Positions 44,701 to 55,986 are shown, counted from the stretch's first letter. The stretch: 64,000 bases of DNA from Umbilicaria muhlenbergii (GCA_000611775.1 KK106981.1:4280927-4344926); one strand, 5' to 3'. Notes: generated by a model not told the origin, from the sequence alone. A program made the numbers and translations.

Positions 44701-47700
44701 ATTCCAGACCCGAAATTGCTGGTTGCTCTTGCAATAACCAACGAAAACCCCCTTATAAGAGGTGTCTTCCAATTTCGCCCGTTTTTCCTTTGGTATGTGG
44801 CAATGGACGACGCACCCAAATGGTCGTAGATGTCCAACGGAGGGTTTAGACCCTGTATATAATTCATATGAGGTCTTTGCCCCATGTTTAGGTCCCAATG
44901 GGAGTCGGTTTCGTAGGTAGGCGGCGGTTTTGGCGGCCTCTCCCCAAAATTCTGGTGACAATTGAGAGTCATAAAGCATGCTCCGAATGGCCTCTGTAAT
45001 CATACGGTTTAGGCGTTCAGCGTAACCGTTTTGTTCCGGTGTATATGGGGTGGTAAATTCAAATTCTACCCCCTTAGGCGTCCAAATTCTGGCCAATTTG
45101 CCATATTCTCCGCCATTATCACATCAAAAGACCAGGAGCTTCTTTCCGGTTTCTTTCTCTGCCTTTAGCTTCCATATTTCAAACGTTGCATAAAGATCCG
45201 TCCTCGCCTGGAGTAGGTAAAAATCACCATAACGGGAATATTCGTCAGAAAATGTAGCGAAATATCGGTTTCCACCTAGACTATCAATCTGGTATGGTCC
45301 CCAAATGTCTGAAAAGACTCGTTCCAAAGGCTTTTGAGCTCTTGGTATTGAAGCCTTGTTCTGTACCCGTATCATTTTACTGTGTAGACATGCCGAGCAG
45401 TCCTTTTCCGCTTCGGAAGGGCGTAAATCGCGGGTTATACCCTCCACACATGATTTTAGGCGTTGCAGGCGATATGCCCCTGCATGGCTGAATCTCTGAT
45501 GCCACTTCAAGTACTCGGTTTGTGGCTGGTTCGAAGTTTTGGAAATTTCAGGGGTAATTGGCCCCAAAACCTCCACCGGGGCAGGGGCTCCATATGAGCC
45601 ACCCGCCTGCTCTGGACCTGCTCCCACTGGCTCCGGAGTGAGCCATAATATAGGCGGTGCTCCCCCTGCTGTCGCTGGAGCGGCCAGGCCGTTCGTCGAT
45701 TTTTGGTAGGTCTGGACCTTAAAGGCCACTTTCCCGTTTGTCGATTTCAGTATATAAACTGAACCGTGCTGGCTTGCCGTGGCAATGACGTTTCCTTGGC
45801 GCTTAAAAAGCACTCATTCGAGTCCAAATTCCACGGTTATCCCATTCTTACTGGCTGCTCCGATCGACAGCAAATTCCCGTCCAATTCTGGGACATAAAG
45901 GACGTCCTTTAGGGTGAGTATTTTGCCCACAAAAGAAACTTCCGCCTTGCCAATTCCAGTCGCCTTTATCAAATTTCCATTGGCCAAGCAAACGTCCGTA
46001 GAGTAATCCTGAATTTCGGTGAAAAAGCTCCTATCCAGGGTCATATGATGACTTGCTCCGGAGTCGACTATCCAGCAGCCGGGAGGTAATTCCAGGCTGG
46101 CTATGACTTCCAAGGCCGTCGCTCTTCACGCCCTGCCATCATCGCTGGCTTCGTGGTCCTGGTTGTTTGATTTTTTCAAATTTTTTGAAGTTTCCGACCC
46201 CCCTGAACTTTCAGAGGCTTGCCTTGCATTGGCCTTTGATTTCGGGGGTGGTTTAACACCGTTTGAGGGTAATTCTTCCCCGTCTTTCGTATGGGTAGCG
46301 TAGCAATTCACGGCGAAATGACCCTTTTTCTGGCACTGAAAGCAGGTTTTCCCGCGTTTGCTGTCCTTGTCGTCCTTGCTGAATGACTGCTGGCTCCCTG
46401 TCTGGCTTCCTGCCTTGGCGGCATTGGCGGTGGCGTTCTTGGCCGCCTTATTCAAGGCGTCTTCCATTTCCTTCTCCTTTAGTTGGCGTAGGACATTGGC
46501 AATAGACGACTCTACCACCTCATTTCAAATTCAAAAGATCATTGGACCATATGGGTCCTCTCATAAAGCTTCAAGGAAGACTTCTCGAAGCATGTTATCG
46601 TAAATAGGAGTCTCAGGACTTAAAACCTGAATTTCAGCTTGGATTTTCCGCAAGGCGTATAAAACTTGCTCCGCCGTCTCCTTTGGTCCTTGCTTATAAT
46701 TGGAGAAAGCTCTGATTTGGGACAGGTAGTAGGTGATTCCTATAAGCTTCTTCATCTCCTTTAGGCGGTCCCAAAGCTCCTTGGCAGTCTCAGGTTTATA
46801 GAAGGTTGCGTCGGCCTGGTTGCAAAATGATTTTATATCATACCAGGCTTTCCTGTCTGCCCTTACCCACTTCTTGGTCTCCTCTTGTGATCCCTGCGTC
46901 TCTTTCTCGTCCACTAACACCTTTTCTGGCTTGGCGTACGCCCCTTCAACGACGTCCCAGTGGTCTCGTGCCACCAAATATGCCTGCACGGACTCGGCCC
47001 ATGCCATATAATTGCTCTCGTTGAGCTTTAGGGCCGTCGTGCCCTTCGGTCCATCGTATTCCATGCTCTTTCAAGTCCGTATGACTGCTCCTGCGTCTGC
47101 GGCGGCGTGGATAACGGTTCGAAGGGGGGGGGGTGTGGATTTTCGAAGTTTTTCGACCTCTTTGGTTCGAGCGATAAACCGATGTTTTATCGTCTGGAAA
47201 TGGACGTTTATATCGTCCGCTTGCGTGGTAGGCTTTCGATTGCCTAAACGGGTCGAGGGATCGTCGGCGAGGGCTAGGGCAGAGTAGGGTAGTAGGGCAA
47301 AGCAACGACAACAGGCGGTAGTTATGCACTGACCGGGCTCATAACCTGTTGCAATGAGGCGATATAGAGGCCAAATAGATGTATTATATCTAGCTAAATA
47401 CCGCTCCAATTGATATAAATGAACGTGTAGAAGCAAGCAGTCTTCGTAGAAATCAGGGCACATTAAATAACCCCCCATATCGGCTTTCTCGGTGCTCGCC
47501 TACATTGACCGAGCGCCTATAGTCGGGCCGAGCGCATGTAGGCATGATGCCTGCTACGGGCATATATTGGCTGCTGCAGGGCGGGGCGGACGAACGATTT
47601 TCCACATGCAACAAGCTGTGCCCTAACCGGCCCCTCCGTACCTTTTCTCCACCTCCATCCTCCGCTCTCCCTTTCCCCATTCTAGACCCCCGAAGCAGTC

Positions 47701-48025
47701 GCACTCACTGATCGTTCCACAATTTACTCGTCACCCACACATCCCCCCTCCCCACTCCCGCCAGCTTCATCCCCTCCTTAATCCCCCTCCCCACCTCCTT
47801 CTCATTCCCGTACGCCGCCGCGCAGTCGATATGCCTGTATCCGGTCTTCAGCGCCACCGCGACGGCGTCGGAGGCATTGGAGCGCTCGAGATTCCAGGTG
47901 CCGAAGCCGAGGAGCGGGATCGAGAGCTGCGGGGTGGAGGATATGGGGTGTTGGGCTGCGGCGGAGTCGTGGATGTGGGCGGAGGTGATGGCCGCTAGGG
48001 CTAGGAGTGTGAAAAGCGATTGCAT
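41736..48025 (-). CDS. Aldo/keto reductase with signal peptide; first intron carries an LTR retrotransposon
   Basis: Aldo/keto reductases reduce aldehydes and ketones with NADPH. Exons 48025-47709, 42529-42397 and 42281-41736 keep frame and give 331 aa, the usual length. Catalytic residues are present: Asp67 and Tyr72 ([14 protein letters not shown]), Lys101 (VTSKLW) and His134 (YLMHWP). The first junction joins KLWND to [15 protein letters not shown] exactly as the family expects. Residues 1-24 form a hydrophobic signal-like leader ending near SAAAQ, unusual for this cytosolic family. Intron 1 is 5,179 nt, of which 5,060 nt are a retrotransposon plus its target duplication; without it the intron would be 119 nt. 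Donor GTGAGT and acceptor CAG are untouched, so correct splicing is possible, but the element lies in the same orientation and could end transcripts early. Exons 1 and 3 show the C-to-G codon shift. Confidence 0.85.
42559..42825 (-). repeat. LTR (3' LTR in element sense)
   Basis: 267 bp, from TGTTGCAATG to CACATGCAACA on the plus strand; a direct repeat of 47347-47613. The TG...CA ends and adjoining AGCTG duplication mark it as the outer terminus. Confidence 0.95.
42610..43770. repeat. Large inverted repeat (about 380-bp arms) inside the copia element
   Basis: Left arm about 42610-42991, right arm about 43387-43770, nearly perfect reverse complements; the spacer of about 400 bp is AT-rich. 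Each arm consists of about 165 bp of element-internal sequence joined to about 216 bp of LTR, so the right arm is an inverted copy of the element's own 3' end, including a partial LTR in the opposite orientation. Confidence 0.9.
43771..46113 (-). pseudogene. pol-like region of the copia element (protease, integrase, start of reverse transcriptase)
   Basis: A fossil polyprotein region in several frames. In order it shows an aspartic protease ([12 protein letters not shown]), the integrase zinc-binding and core regions (WHQRFSHAG, then FSDIWGPY and [14 protein letters not shown]), the copia-type C-terminal integrase domain ([19 protein letters not shown]) and the first part of reverse transcriptase ([22 protein letters not shown]). 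It is broken. Confidence 0.85.
46126..47064 (-). pseudogene. gag-like region of the copia element
   Basis: A fossil capsid-type region. The N-terminal part has [17 protein letters not shown], typical of the copia gag (UBN2) domain; the later part has a [14 protein letters not shown] zinc knuckle for nucleic-acid binding. The region is broken. Confidence 0.85.
47335..47346 (-). other. Primer-binding site matching the anticodon arm of initiator tRNA-Met
   Basis: Directly inside the 5' LTR the element-sense strand reads GGTTATGAGCCC. Its complement GGGCTCATAACC is the anticodon stem-loop of eukaryotic initiator tRNA-Met (CAT is the anticodon). Priming from a tRNA cut in the anticodon arm, rather than from its 3' CCA end, is known for Drosophila copia and some relatives. 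Confidence 0.8.
47347..47613 (-). repeat. LTR (5' LTR in element sense)
   Basis: 267 bp, nearly identical to 42559-42825 with one visible difference close to its end. It is followed on the inside, without a gap, by the primer-binding site at 47335-47346. Confidence 0.95.
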
Positions 48026-48501
48026 CGTCGCTTTGCCGCGGAAGGTGCCTGGTCAAGGACCTGAAGCAATGCGGGTGGCTTTGTACGGATAGCTTAGAAG
48101 GAGGGGATGTTCTTCGAGACCCCTCGTCTCTCTTCGCATCAAGATGCGGAGTATCATGATGTCATAAAACGTTTCTTTTGGGAATCTCTTGGAGCAGCTT
48201 CGTTGCTCTTACGAGGTTATGTCGTAGCCGCCGCGCTCGGCATATATACTTGCCCGGGCGGCAACGAGCAAGACCGAGTTTTTAAATCATCGAAGCATTG
48301 CTGTGTTGTTGTGAGTGGGAGGTGTTCTACTGATCATGATGTTTGAACTCTGAAGGCTGTGACAAGTTTTTGGATGGCCTATGAATGCCTCTTCCATAAA
48401 ACGAAGGAAGGCCTAGCTACCCAACCCAAATCGTTGAACCACCCTACAGGATTCACCCATCCAACTATACGAAACAGCCCCCAACCTCCACCAAGCACCC
48501 C
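48026..48501. other. Promoter of the aldo/keto reductase and 3' flank of UTP17
   Basis: 476 bp between two minus-strand genes. A GCATATATACTTG stretch at about 48239 could act as a TATA element. No gene is seen. Confidence 0.4.
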
Positions 48502-51500
48502 TCACCCCTTGGCCGCCTTCCTCGAACAAAGTCCCGCAACCTGTTCAAACAGATCCACCACAGGCGGCAGAGCAAAAGCCGGCCCTACATCAAAGATCCC
48601 AGCCAGATCCTCTTGCCGGAACACGGACGCATCTTCATCGTCCTCGATCATTAGCACCGCATCATGCGTTCGCCCCTCCCCATCCATTGAGAAGTCCATA
48701 ACGTCGTTTCCCATCTTGCCCACGCCGTAGATATTCTCCAATCCCGCTAGAGGTACCTCTTCAACCGTCGGGGCCGGTGCCGGTCCGGGCATGTATGGTT
48801 GTGCAGATGGCGTGAGAGTCCTAAGCTCGGCCGCCGAGTCAATCGCATAATACCCCTTCCTACCCGTAGCGGGCAGAAGTGAGATGGTCGTATTCGGCAG
48901 CGTCGTCCAAACGTGCGGAGTCGGATTATCAGGATCAAAGACCGCAATGCGGGACCTCAGCGTCGTTGTAGATTTCGAAGAATGACCGATTTCCGGCAAG
49001 GCGATAGCGAAGGTGTGGTTGTGTTGATGGACGGCTAGATGCGTGGTGGCGATTTCCTTGGCCGTGGATAATCCGTACGATTTCAATGAAAAGCCGTAGT
49101 GGAGTTCATCGTCGACCAAGTCCCACACGCCGATTTCGTTGGACAGCATGATCATATATCGATCCACCATGCCGAGACCCATCAAACGACCGGAATAGAG
49201 ACCAGTTCGAGTATAGCGTACCCCTCCGCTGTCGGTGTCGATGAGATCAATTCTTAGGGGAGATTGCGAAGACCCAGCAGCGAGGAGTGATCCGTCTTGA
49301 GAATACGCCAAGCATGCGGTGAGAGGCTCATTATTATTAACAGTGGTAGCGAATGTCTTCTCCAAAGGCACAACATGGCGACAACTCCAGTTCGTCAGAT
49401 TCCTGCCATCCTTGCCGCGAACCTGGACTCCATTACGAAATCGCATCTTCGGTGTCCAGATCCGTACCGTGTTGTCGTCCGCAACTGTAGCAAAGCCGAC
49501 TGAAGAAGGGTCAGAAACCAGATCCAACACCTTCCCCGTAGTTGGAGGCCCCAAAGAATCTCCTGCATGGGGGTTATCAATTCTAGCGACAAGCTCCCAT
49601 GTACGTAGATCACTGTTCCACGACCAGAATTTCAGATGCACTTCGAGTCGAGCATCCAATTCTTGTGCGGCACTCGGCTCATCAAAGGCTAAATGAGCAA
49701 TATCTCTTTTGGGTGGTTGCCATTCATCAACCGTCGCAAGCCATTGGCCATCACAACTGACTTGCATGTGTTTAACACATGGCTCCTCGATCAGGTTGCC
49801 CTCGGGGCCCATATTGCGAACGGTGACGTTCGTCCTCGTCAAGGCTTGCCGAGAAATCTGGTGTGCCGAGGCTACGTCAACGGTCTGTAGCTGAGCAGCA
49901 CTGCGGCTTGTAGTAGTCGACAAGCGTGCAGATGATGACGTGGGAACCGCGAGTAGCAATTGACCCGAGTTGACTGGATTGATAGTGGATGGAAGTCGGC
50001 TGGGCTGCGTCGACGTGAACTCATGAGGTGGCGCATCAACTCGAGGTACATGTGGCAGCAATGTCCCAGGCTTTGCTGATGTGGATACTTGTATGCCAGG
50101 AATGCTGGTAGTCGGTTGAAGCTCTGTAGTGGAGAGGACCATGGTAGAGTTGTCGGCAAGTCGAATAGCGTAAGACGAGCCTGAAGGAGAGACCACAACG
50201 GCTTCGATGGGGGCTGATAGATGAGGTAATTGTTGTTGTCGTCCAGTCTCGAGTTGCCATAGGATTAGAACAGTTTCAAGCCCACCAGATATCACGTAGT
50301 TGCCTGTACGTATTAGCAGTCATCCACTTCATTAGAGCATTATGCCTACCATCAAGTGACCACTTCGTCGTAGAAACACCATTTCTGTGCCAATGAAGCC
50401 GTTGTGGAGTCAAATCTTGTCCTGTCACAGACTTCCCACGTCGTTCTTTTCGAACAAGTTTACCTAGAAGATCCTCATATATGAAGATAGACCCTTTCAT
50501 GTCCCCTACAACAATGTCCACCGTCACCTGACCTTTTGACTTTGACGAGTTTGTTCCGACCGCTCCAGGGCCAGGTAATTGCGAGGTGTCGGAGGGAACT
50601 CGTCCATCGAGACTCGTGATCCATTCAGGACATGATATCTCTCTCCAGACATATGAAAGATCATTTAGCGATGCTGGGCCAGCCACTTCGCTACGTCCAA
50701 TCATCAAACGTGGGCCAGAGCTTGCCACAATGATCTTCCCACCAGCGAGCACCTTCAACGCAGTCAGAGGTTCCGATGATTTTAGTAATGTACGTAGTTC
50801 GGTCTTCGACGCATCGGCTTTTCCACTCAATCTGTGCGCCGTGATCATCCATTGGCCCTTCTTATCAACGGTATATATGATGTCTCGATCTGCCGGGCTT
50901 TGTGCCAAATCCGATCCTGCAAGGTTGAAAATTTGGGAGGATATATCCCATCTTCCGAGATGCTTGCCCCTGTTCCAGTCATATTTGTGTATAGAGCCTG
51001 AATTAGTAGCAACGTAGAGGAGATTCGCATCTGTTGGGGAGAGCACGAAGCCGACAATGAACCCAGATCTTGCGATCGTGAGCTTTCTGGTTAGAAGCGA
51101 AGTGGAGGTAGAGTAAACGTGTATGGAAGTATCGTAGGCAAGGAGGAGATATCTGACGAGAAAGTACACAATCAGTCCTGAAGTAACAAGCCTGGACTCT
51201 GATTAGATACGTACTTCTCGTCCGGACTGAACACTGGGTCTAAGTCAAGCAGCCGACCTCCAACAGGATCTGAAACCCTCCACGCAGAGTCTTTGAACTC
51301 TTCTACCGCACGCTTCTCACCCGCTGCTCTAGAACGTCTCTTCTCCTTCTTACTTGCATCCGCCGCAACATCCACTACGCCACTATCATCACCCTGCAAT
51401 GCTATCGTCCGATCCTTTTCTCTCTGCCTCTTCTCCTTCTTCGCCTGCTTCCTCGCAAGTTTAATCGCCAGTCTCTCCTCTTCCGTGTTCGCCCCAGAAA

Positions 51501-51663
51501 CAACAGCATGTCCATTCACCGACCCGTTCGACTGTGCCGCGACGACGCCGTTTTCTTCAGCGCCTTCTTCGTGCCTGCCATTTCGTTGGTCCTTTCTGGC
51601 TTTCTTTAGTCCGTTGATGCTCGCGGACTCTCCTTCTGTAGCTTCCCGCTTTCTCTTCGACAT
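48502..51663 (-). CDS. utp17: UTP17/NAN1 (WDR75), WD40 subunit of the t-UTP/SSU processome
   Basis: Utp17 belongs to the t-UTP subcomplex, which starts assembly of the small-subunit processome on nascent pre-rRNA in the nucleolus and supports RNA polymerase I transcription. Exons 51663-51215, 51152-50350 and 50303-48502 keep frame and give 1,017 aa. The first exon is a highly charged, lysine-rich tail (KLARKQAKKEKRQREKDRT), a nucleolar-type sequence. WD-repeat blocks follow, with typical stretches such as DTSIHVYSTSTSLLTRKL, VSTTKWSLDGNYVISGG (spanning junction 2) and TVADDNTVRIWTPKM. The pattern WSLDGNYVISGGLETVLILWQLETG is the hallmark of the NAN1/WDR75 family (given here as a discontinuous reading). 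It is head-to-head with RPB10. Confidence 0.9.
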
Positions 51664-51962
51664 ATTGCTTGTGGAGCGTCACTACTAGAGGTGATAAATC
51701 CTCCCGTTGAAGCTCCTTCGCGTCAATGCCACAACTGGTAAAATGATGGACGTCCTCGGAGAGTCATGGGGGGTGTAGCTGACGGCGGGGGATTTTAATA
51801 TGGTAGGGCTGAGATAAATTTCTTAGCGTGATTCGGTAGCTTCCGCCTGGATTTCGATGCTTTGAACGCTCTCATACAATCCCTCTACACTCAGAGATAG
51901 TCACGGGTAGAGCATCGCCTCGAAGATTAGCATAACATCTTGCGCTCTCGAACATCTCCATC
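51664..51962. promoter_or_regulatory. Shared divergent promoter of UTP17 and RPB10
   Basis: 299 bp separate the start codons of two genes needed for ribosome production. It contains AT-rich stretches (TTTTAATATGG, GATAAATTTC) but no motif that I can assign firmly. Confidence 0.5.
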
Positions 51963-52363
51963 ATGATTATCCCCGTGCGCTGTTTCTCCTGCGGCAAGGT
52001 AAGCTAATCCCCATACCCCATGCTCAACTCCACAGCCACTAACCAAGATACCCACCAGGTGATCGGAGACCTCTGGGAACGCTATCTCAAACTCCTAGAC
52101 GACGGCATAAGTGATGGGTATATCTCTCCTTCAACGAAATTTGCTCTTTGCGCAAAGGCTGACCGCATGCCATCACTGCAGAGACGCGATGGACCAGCTT
52201 GGCTGCAAGCGTTACTGCTGCCGGCGAATGCTCATGACACACGTCGACTTGATCGAGAAGCTGTTAAAGTACGTCTCGTCGCTGCGTGAAGGTCTCCGGC
52301 CGCTAACAAATCCCCAGGTATAACCCGGCAGAGCGCGATCGGTCGAAGAACCTACTACAGTGA
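51963..52363 (+). CDS. rpb10: RPB10/RPABC5, shared subunit of RNA polymerases I, II and III
   Basis: Four small exons keep frame: 51963-51998, 52059-52117, 52182-52268 and 52318-52363, giving 75 aa. The protein begins [19 protein letters not shown] and continues [20 protein letters not shown] then [12 protein letters not shown]. The zinc-binding cysteines are those of the atypical CX2C...CC motif of Rpb10. Length matches the family (65-80 aa). The first exon ends right after the CxxCGK knuckle, a common intron place in fungal RPB10. No damage. Confidence 0.96.
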
Positions 52364-52869
52364 GGCCGTGGAGGTTGGTTTGTTTGGTGGTGGGTGTTGG
52401 CTGTTTCTGAAGTTGGGCAGTGTGATAATGAATGCATGATACCAGGCGTTTGGAGATCTGTGTTCTGTTTGGGGGCTAGCATCTGGCTCGGCAAGAGACT
52501 GCCAAGTACTCGACGATAGCAGACACAAACGATTGGCGTGTGGCGTGGGAGATAAGTGCATTCGGGCAGATCACAGGGCTCTCGTACACTACGAAAGAAT
52601 GCTAAGAATAATCCAGTCCAGCTGCAATCATAATTCATAGGTGTATCCGTCAGGCATCCAAGCTTTTCTGCGCCTCCAATCCACCCAACGAAATCCCAAA
52701 AGCCCCAAGAAACCGCAAAACTCCACACAACGGAAAACAGCCCAAGCGCCGCAACAAATGCACATATTCTCGGTTCCATTAACCCCAAATCGGCACCGCA
52801 AACCCCCCAACGCCTAGATGCTCAAACCCCCAAACCGTCGACATCATCCCCAGCCGCAACCATCCAATC
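52364..52869. other. Convergent 3' flanks of RPB10 and the Ser-rich gene
   Basis: About 500 bp between stop codons on opposite strands; no supported gene. The right part is CAACC-rich on the plus strand. Confidence 0.45.
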
Positions 52870-55800
52870 TCAATGATGTCTCTCATGCAAATAAACCACC
52901 GTCGTCCACCCCGCACAACACCCCGTACTCATCCCATGTTCACACCACGGACACTTCACCCTCGTCTCCACCACCCCAACCCCCGCATCCTTCTCCTTCT
53001 CCTTCTCCTTCCCCTTGCCCACCCCCACCTCCACACCCAACCGCCTCTTCGCCTCCGCAACCACGTTCCTCGCCCCCACACTCCGCGCCACCCGATCCCC
53101 CTCCTCGATCCCCCGCCCCCTGCCCCCCACCGCCATCGCTTCGTACAGCCGACTCGGCAAATCGTGCCAGAACTTGCATTTGCAGCAGATGACGAACATC
53201 TTCGCGATCGGCTTGACGTCGAGTCCGTTGTTGCCGGTTATGCCGGGGCCCGGGGCGGGGAGCGTGCTCAGGGTGTTGGGGGTGGGGGTGCGACGGGTGG
53301 AGGAGGAGGAGGCGCCGGGGCGGAGGGGCGAGCCGGAGGAGGGGGTGTGTGTGTGGAAGGGGGGTTTGGGGGTGAGGGTTAGGGAGGAGGTGGTGGCGGT
53401 GGATGAGGGGAGGGGGAATTTCGACATGGCGGCGTAGGAGGTGGGCTTGGAGTCGGTGGTGGAGGTGGCGGGGGTGACACGTTTTGGTTTCGTCAAGGGT
53501 TGGTGCTTTAGTTCGGGGAGGAAGTCGAGGGATGGAAGGGCAGTGGTTTGGGGGAGTTGGAGTTGTGGGTTGGAGCGCGATCGTTTGAGGGAGGGTTTTC
53601 TGGTGGTGCCGTCGCTGGCGACACTTTCGATTATCACTTCGAGGTTTGGCTTCGCAGAGGAGGTGGCCAAGTTTGGCTTTTTAGACGATGTGTCTAAGTC
53701 TGGCTTCTTGGACGATATATCTAACGGCTCGTCTGTGGTAGACTTTTCGTTATTCGCCGGCGCAGTTTGTGTATCAGTGCTGCTCTGCGTAACGGGGCTC
53801 TTATCACGACTACTCGGCCCGGAAACTGGCTTTTGCGACGCCTGCTGCGACACAGAGGTGAAATCCGGTGTAGTTGACGACTTCGGTAGGATCTTAGAGG
53901 CAAGTATGGTATGGACGGCCCTCTTTGGAGAACGATCTGGTATGCTATAATTTGGTAGAATCGGAGGAGCTTCGACTTCAGTTGTCTTGATGTCATTTTT
54001 GGTTCGATGGGGATTCATTGTCAGTGGGTTTGGTATTGGAATTTTGGATTCACGCTCCGGTTTCGGAATCTTGGGGGGCAAGACCACACTTATAGGGCTG
54101 ACGGGTGAGGGCGGAGAGGTAGGTGAGTAGGGGTTTCTCTTCGACTGGCCCACCGTCACGGTATCCGTGGAGTCCGAAGACACTGACAGGGCTTCGAGCT
54201 TTGGACGACGTTGCACATCTTGGGTCCTATCCACTTTAGGAGCTCCCGAATGTTGTGATCTGCCAGTCCCTGTGCAATTACGCGGCTTGTCTGTCGAAAA
54301 AGCAGGATGTTGATCTTCCCCTTTGTCTTTGAAGGTGACCTTCCTGTCAAGGCTCTTGCCCTGTCGAGTGGGCGAGGTCCTTGGTGATTTTTGAATCGAT
54401 TCTGCCGAGTCAGTTGGAGTCGGTGGCCATCTCCGATTGACATTATATATAGAATCGTACCCGTCCGTAAGCTGCATGCTATTGCTAAGAGCCATCTGAT
54501 CTTCATAACTGGCGATGGACCTTTGTTGTTGATGCATTCGCTGCTTATGAACATAGCTACTCCCATCAATCGACGACATTATCTGTGAAGTTATAGTATC
54601 AAGGTTCACGGGGCTAGCTTCGCTGCCGGTTGCACTATTTCGTTTGATTGTAGTGTCTTCTCTACGGCCGTGGGCTTTGGCTGCTTTGCCTCCTTCGTCG
54701 GAGTGTTCATCACTTCGCGGTTTGATCCGGCCCGGAGACTCATATCCGCTTCTGGATCGATTCTTCTTACTGATTGAATCCTGCCCGTCGGAAGGCCTTC
54801 GTTCTGTAGGCGCAGGCTTGACTGGGGCTGGGATTTCAGATGTCTCGCGACGATTTTTGGATAAGTCCACATCGGTGTTATTCTGGCTAGTAGGCGGTGT
54901 CACAAAGCGCTGAGACTTGCTGGAGGGAGTCGAAATATCATCAGCAGTGGCAGGCTCCACAGTGCGTTCTTTTCCAAATGAGAGTGTCCTGAGCCGGTAC
55001 GCAAACTCAACGAGGTCTTTCTTGTACGAGTGTTCTTCATCATCGGCCAATATCGCAGATTCGCATGAAGATACACGGCGCGAATTTGTTTCAATCCCTG
55101 AGAGCTTTGGAAGCTGCGGCGCAGTGTCGCTCACAATCGGTCCGGAATTATCAGGCCACGCCGAAAAGTTCTTGGCAGATATAGGACTCCATCGCTGTAC
55201 AAACGACGAAATCGATGATATAGAGGACCGTCGCTCGTCTCGAGAGGACCGTCGAGAGTGGTCTGTTGATGTTGGCTGCGAAGCCGATTGTGAGCCGGAT
55301 GAGAACCTCCTCAGAGCTGCCGGCATTCTCTGCGTATCCATTGCGGCCGGCGGCTTCTTACTCAAGCGCTTACCTGCCTTTCCCAGTGTTTTCTGGATTT
55401 CGTCATCTTTCTCCTTCTTCACTTGCTTTTCCAAATCCTTGGTTTCCTTTTCGGCCTTTTCGGCCTTTTTCTTCTCTTTCTTCTTCCTGCCTCCGCCAAA
55501 CTGTGACCAACTTGGCGACTGGCAGATTTCCTCGTCAAACGATCCTTCCTTCGCCGACAAGTTTTCTGGCTTCCGTGAAGACGACCGTTCCTTCTCTTGT
55601 TGGGGGATCAGAACGGACAAGGACGGCATAGTTTGCGATTTGGTGGGTAAAGAAGGACGCGGGATGGAGACTGGTTCATATGCTCGCCGAGATCTGCCTG
55701 GATCTGGACTTCTGTCCACTGAGGTCCTTGCCGCCGGGCTTGTAGCTTTATCGGTTTGGGGAACCTGATGACCCTACAATGGTAGGTCAGCCTGAACTGG

Positions 55801-55986
55801 TGCGCCCTGACATGAAGCAGCTAAATCCCAGGCAGAATCGGCGTTGTTGACGTTTGTGCAACCATAGAAGTAGAATTGTAACAATGGTCAGCCTACCTTG
55901 TTCTGCTTTTCCAATTGCAACATTCGTGACAAGATATCCCTTCCTGTCGACGGGCGAAGCTTTGGTTGTTGCTGGGCGGTAGCCAT
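52870..55986 (-). CDS. Large Ser/Pro-rich fungal protein with a Cys-rich C-terminal domain
   Basis: Exons 55986-55897 and 55773-52870 keep frame, giving 997 aa; the 123-nt intron starts GTAGGC and ends TAG. The N-terminus, MATAQQQPKLRPSTGRDILS then RMLQLEKQNK, looks like a short helix conserved among fungi. Residues of about 85-165 include a Lys/Glu-rich coiled-coil stretch (KKKEKKKAEKAEKETKDLEKQ). Most of the protein is disordered and Ser/Thr/Pro-rich. The last 115 residues carry CCKCKFWHDLPSRLYEAM and, after a basic/Gly-rich linker, CPWCEHGMSTGCCAGW, i.e. two C-x2-C pairs likely to bind zinc. I recognise it as a widespread Pezizomycotina hypothetical but know no function. The last exon turns from C-ending to G-ending codons near 53200. 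Confidence 0.78.

Larger units (their letters stand above)
42559..47613 (-). mobile_element. Ty1/copia-type LTR retrotransposon, young but broken
   Basis: A 5,055-bp element lies inside intron 1 of the aldo/keto reductase gene. It is bounded by 267-bp direct LTRs that begin TG and end CA, and flanked by the 5-bp target duplication AGCTG (42554-42558 and 47614-47618). Element sense is the minus strand. Order of parts is gag with a CCHC zinc knuckle, aspartic protease (DSGAS), integrase, then the start of the reverse transcriptase, which is the Ty1/copia order. The two LTRs differ at only one position that I could see, so insertion is recent. The body is broken, with several disruptions of its coding frames, and it also contains a large internal inverted repeat of its own 3' end. 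It cannot be autonomous as it stands. Confidence 0.93.
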
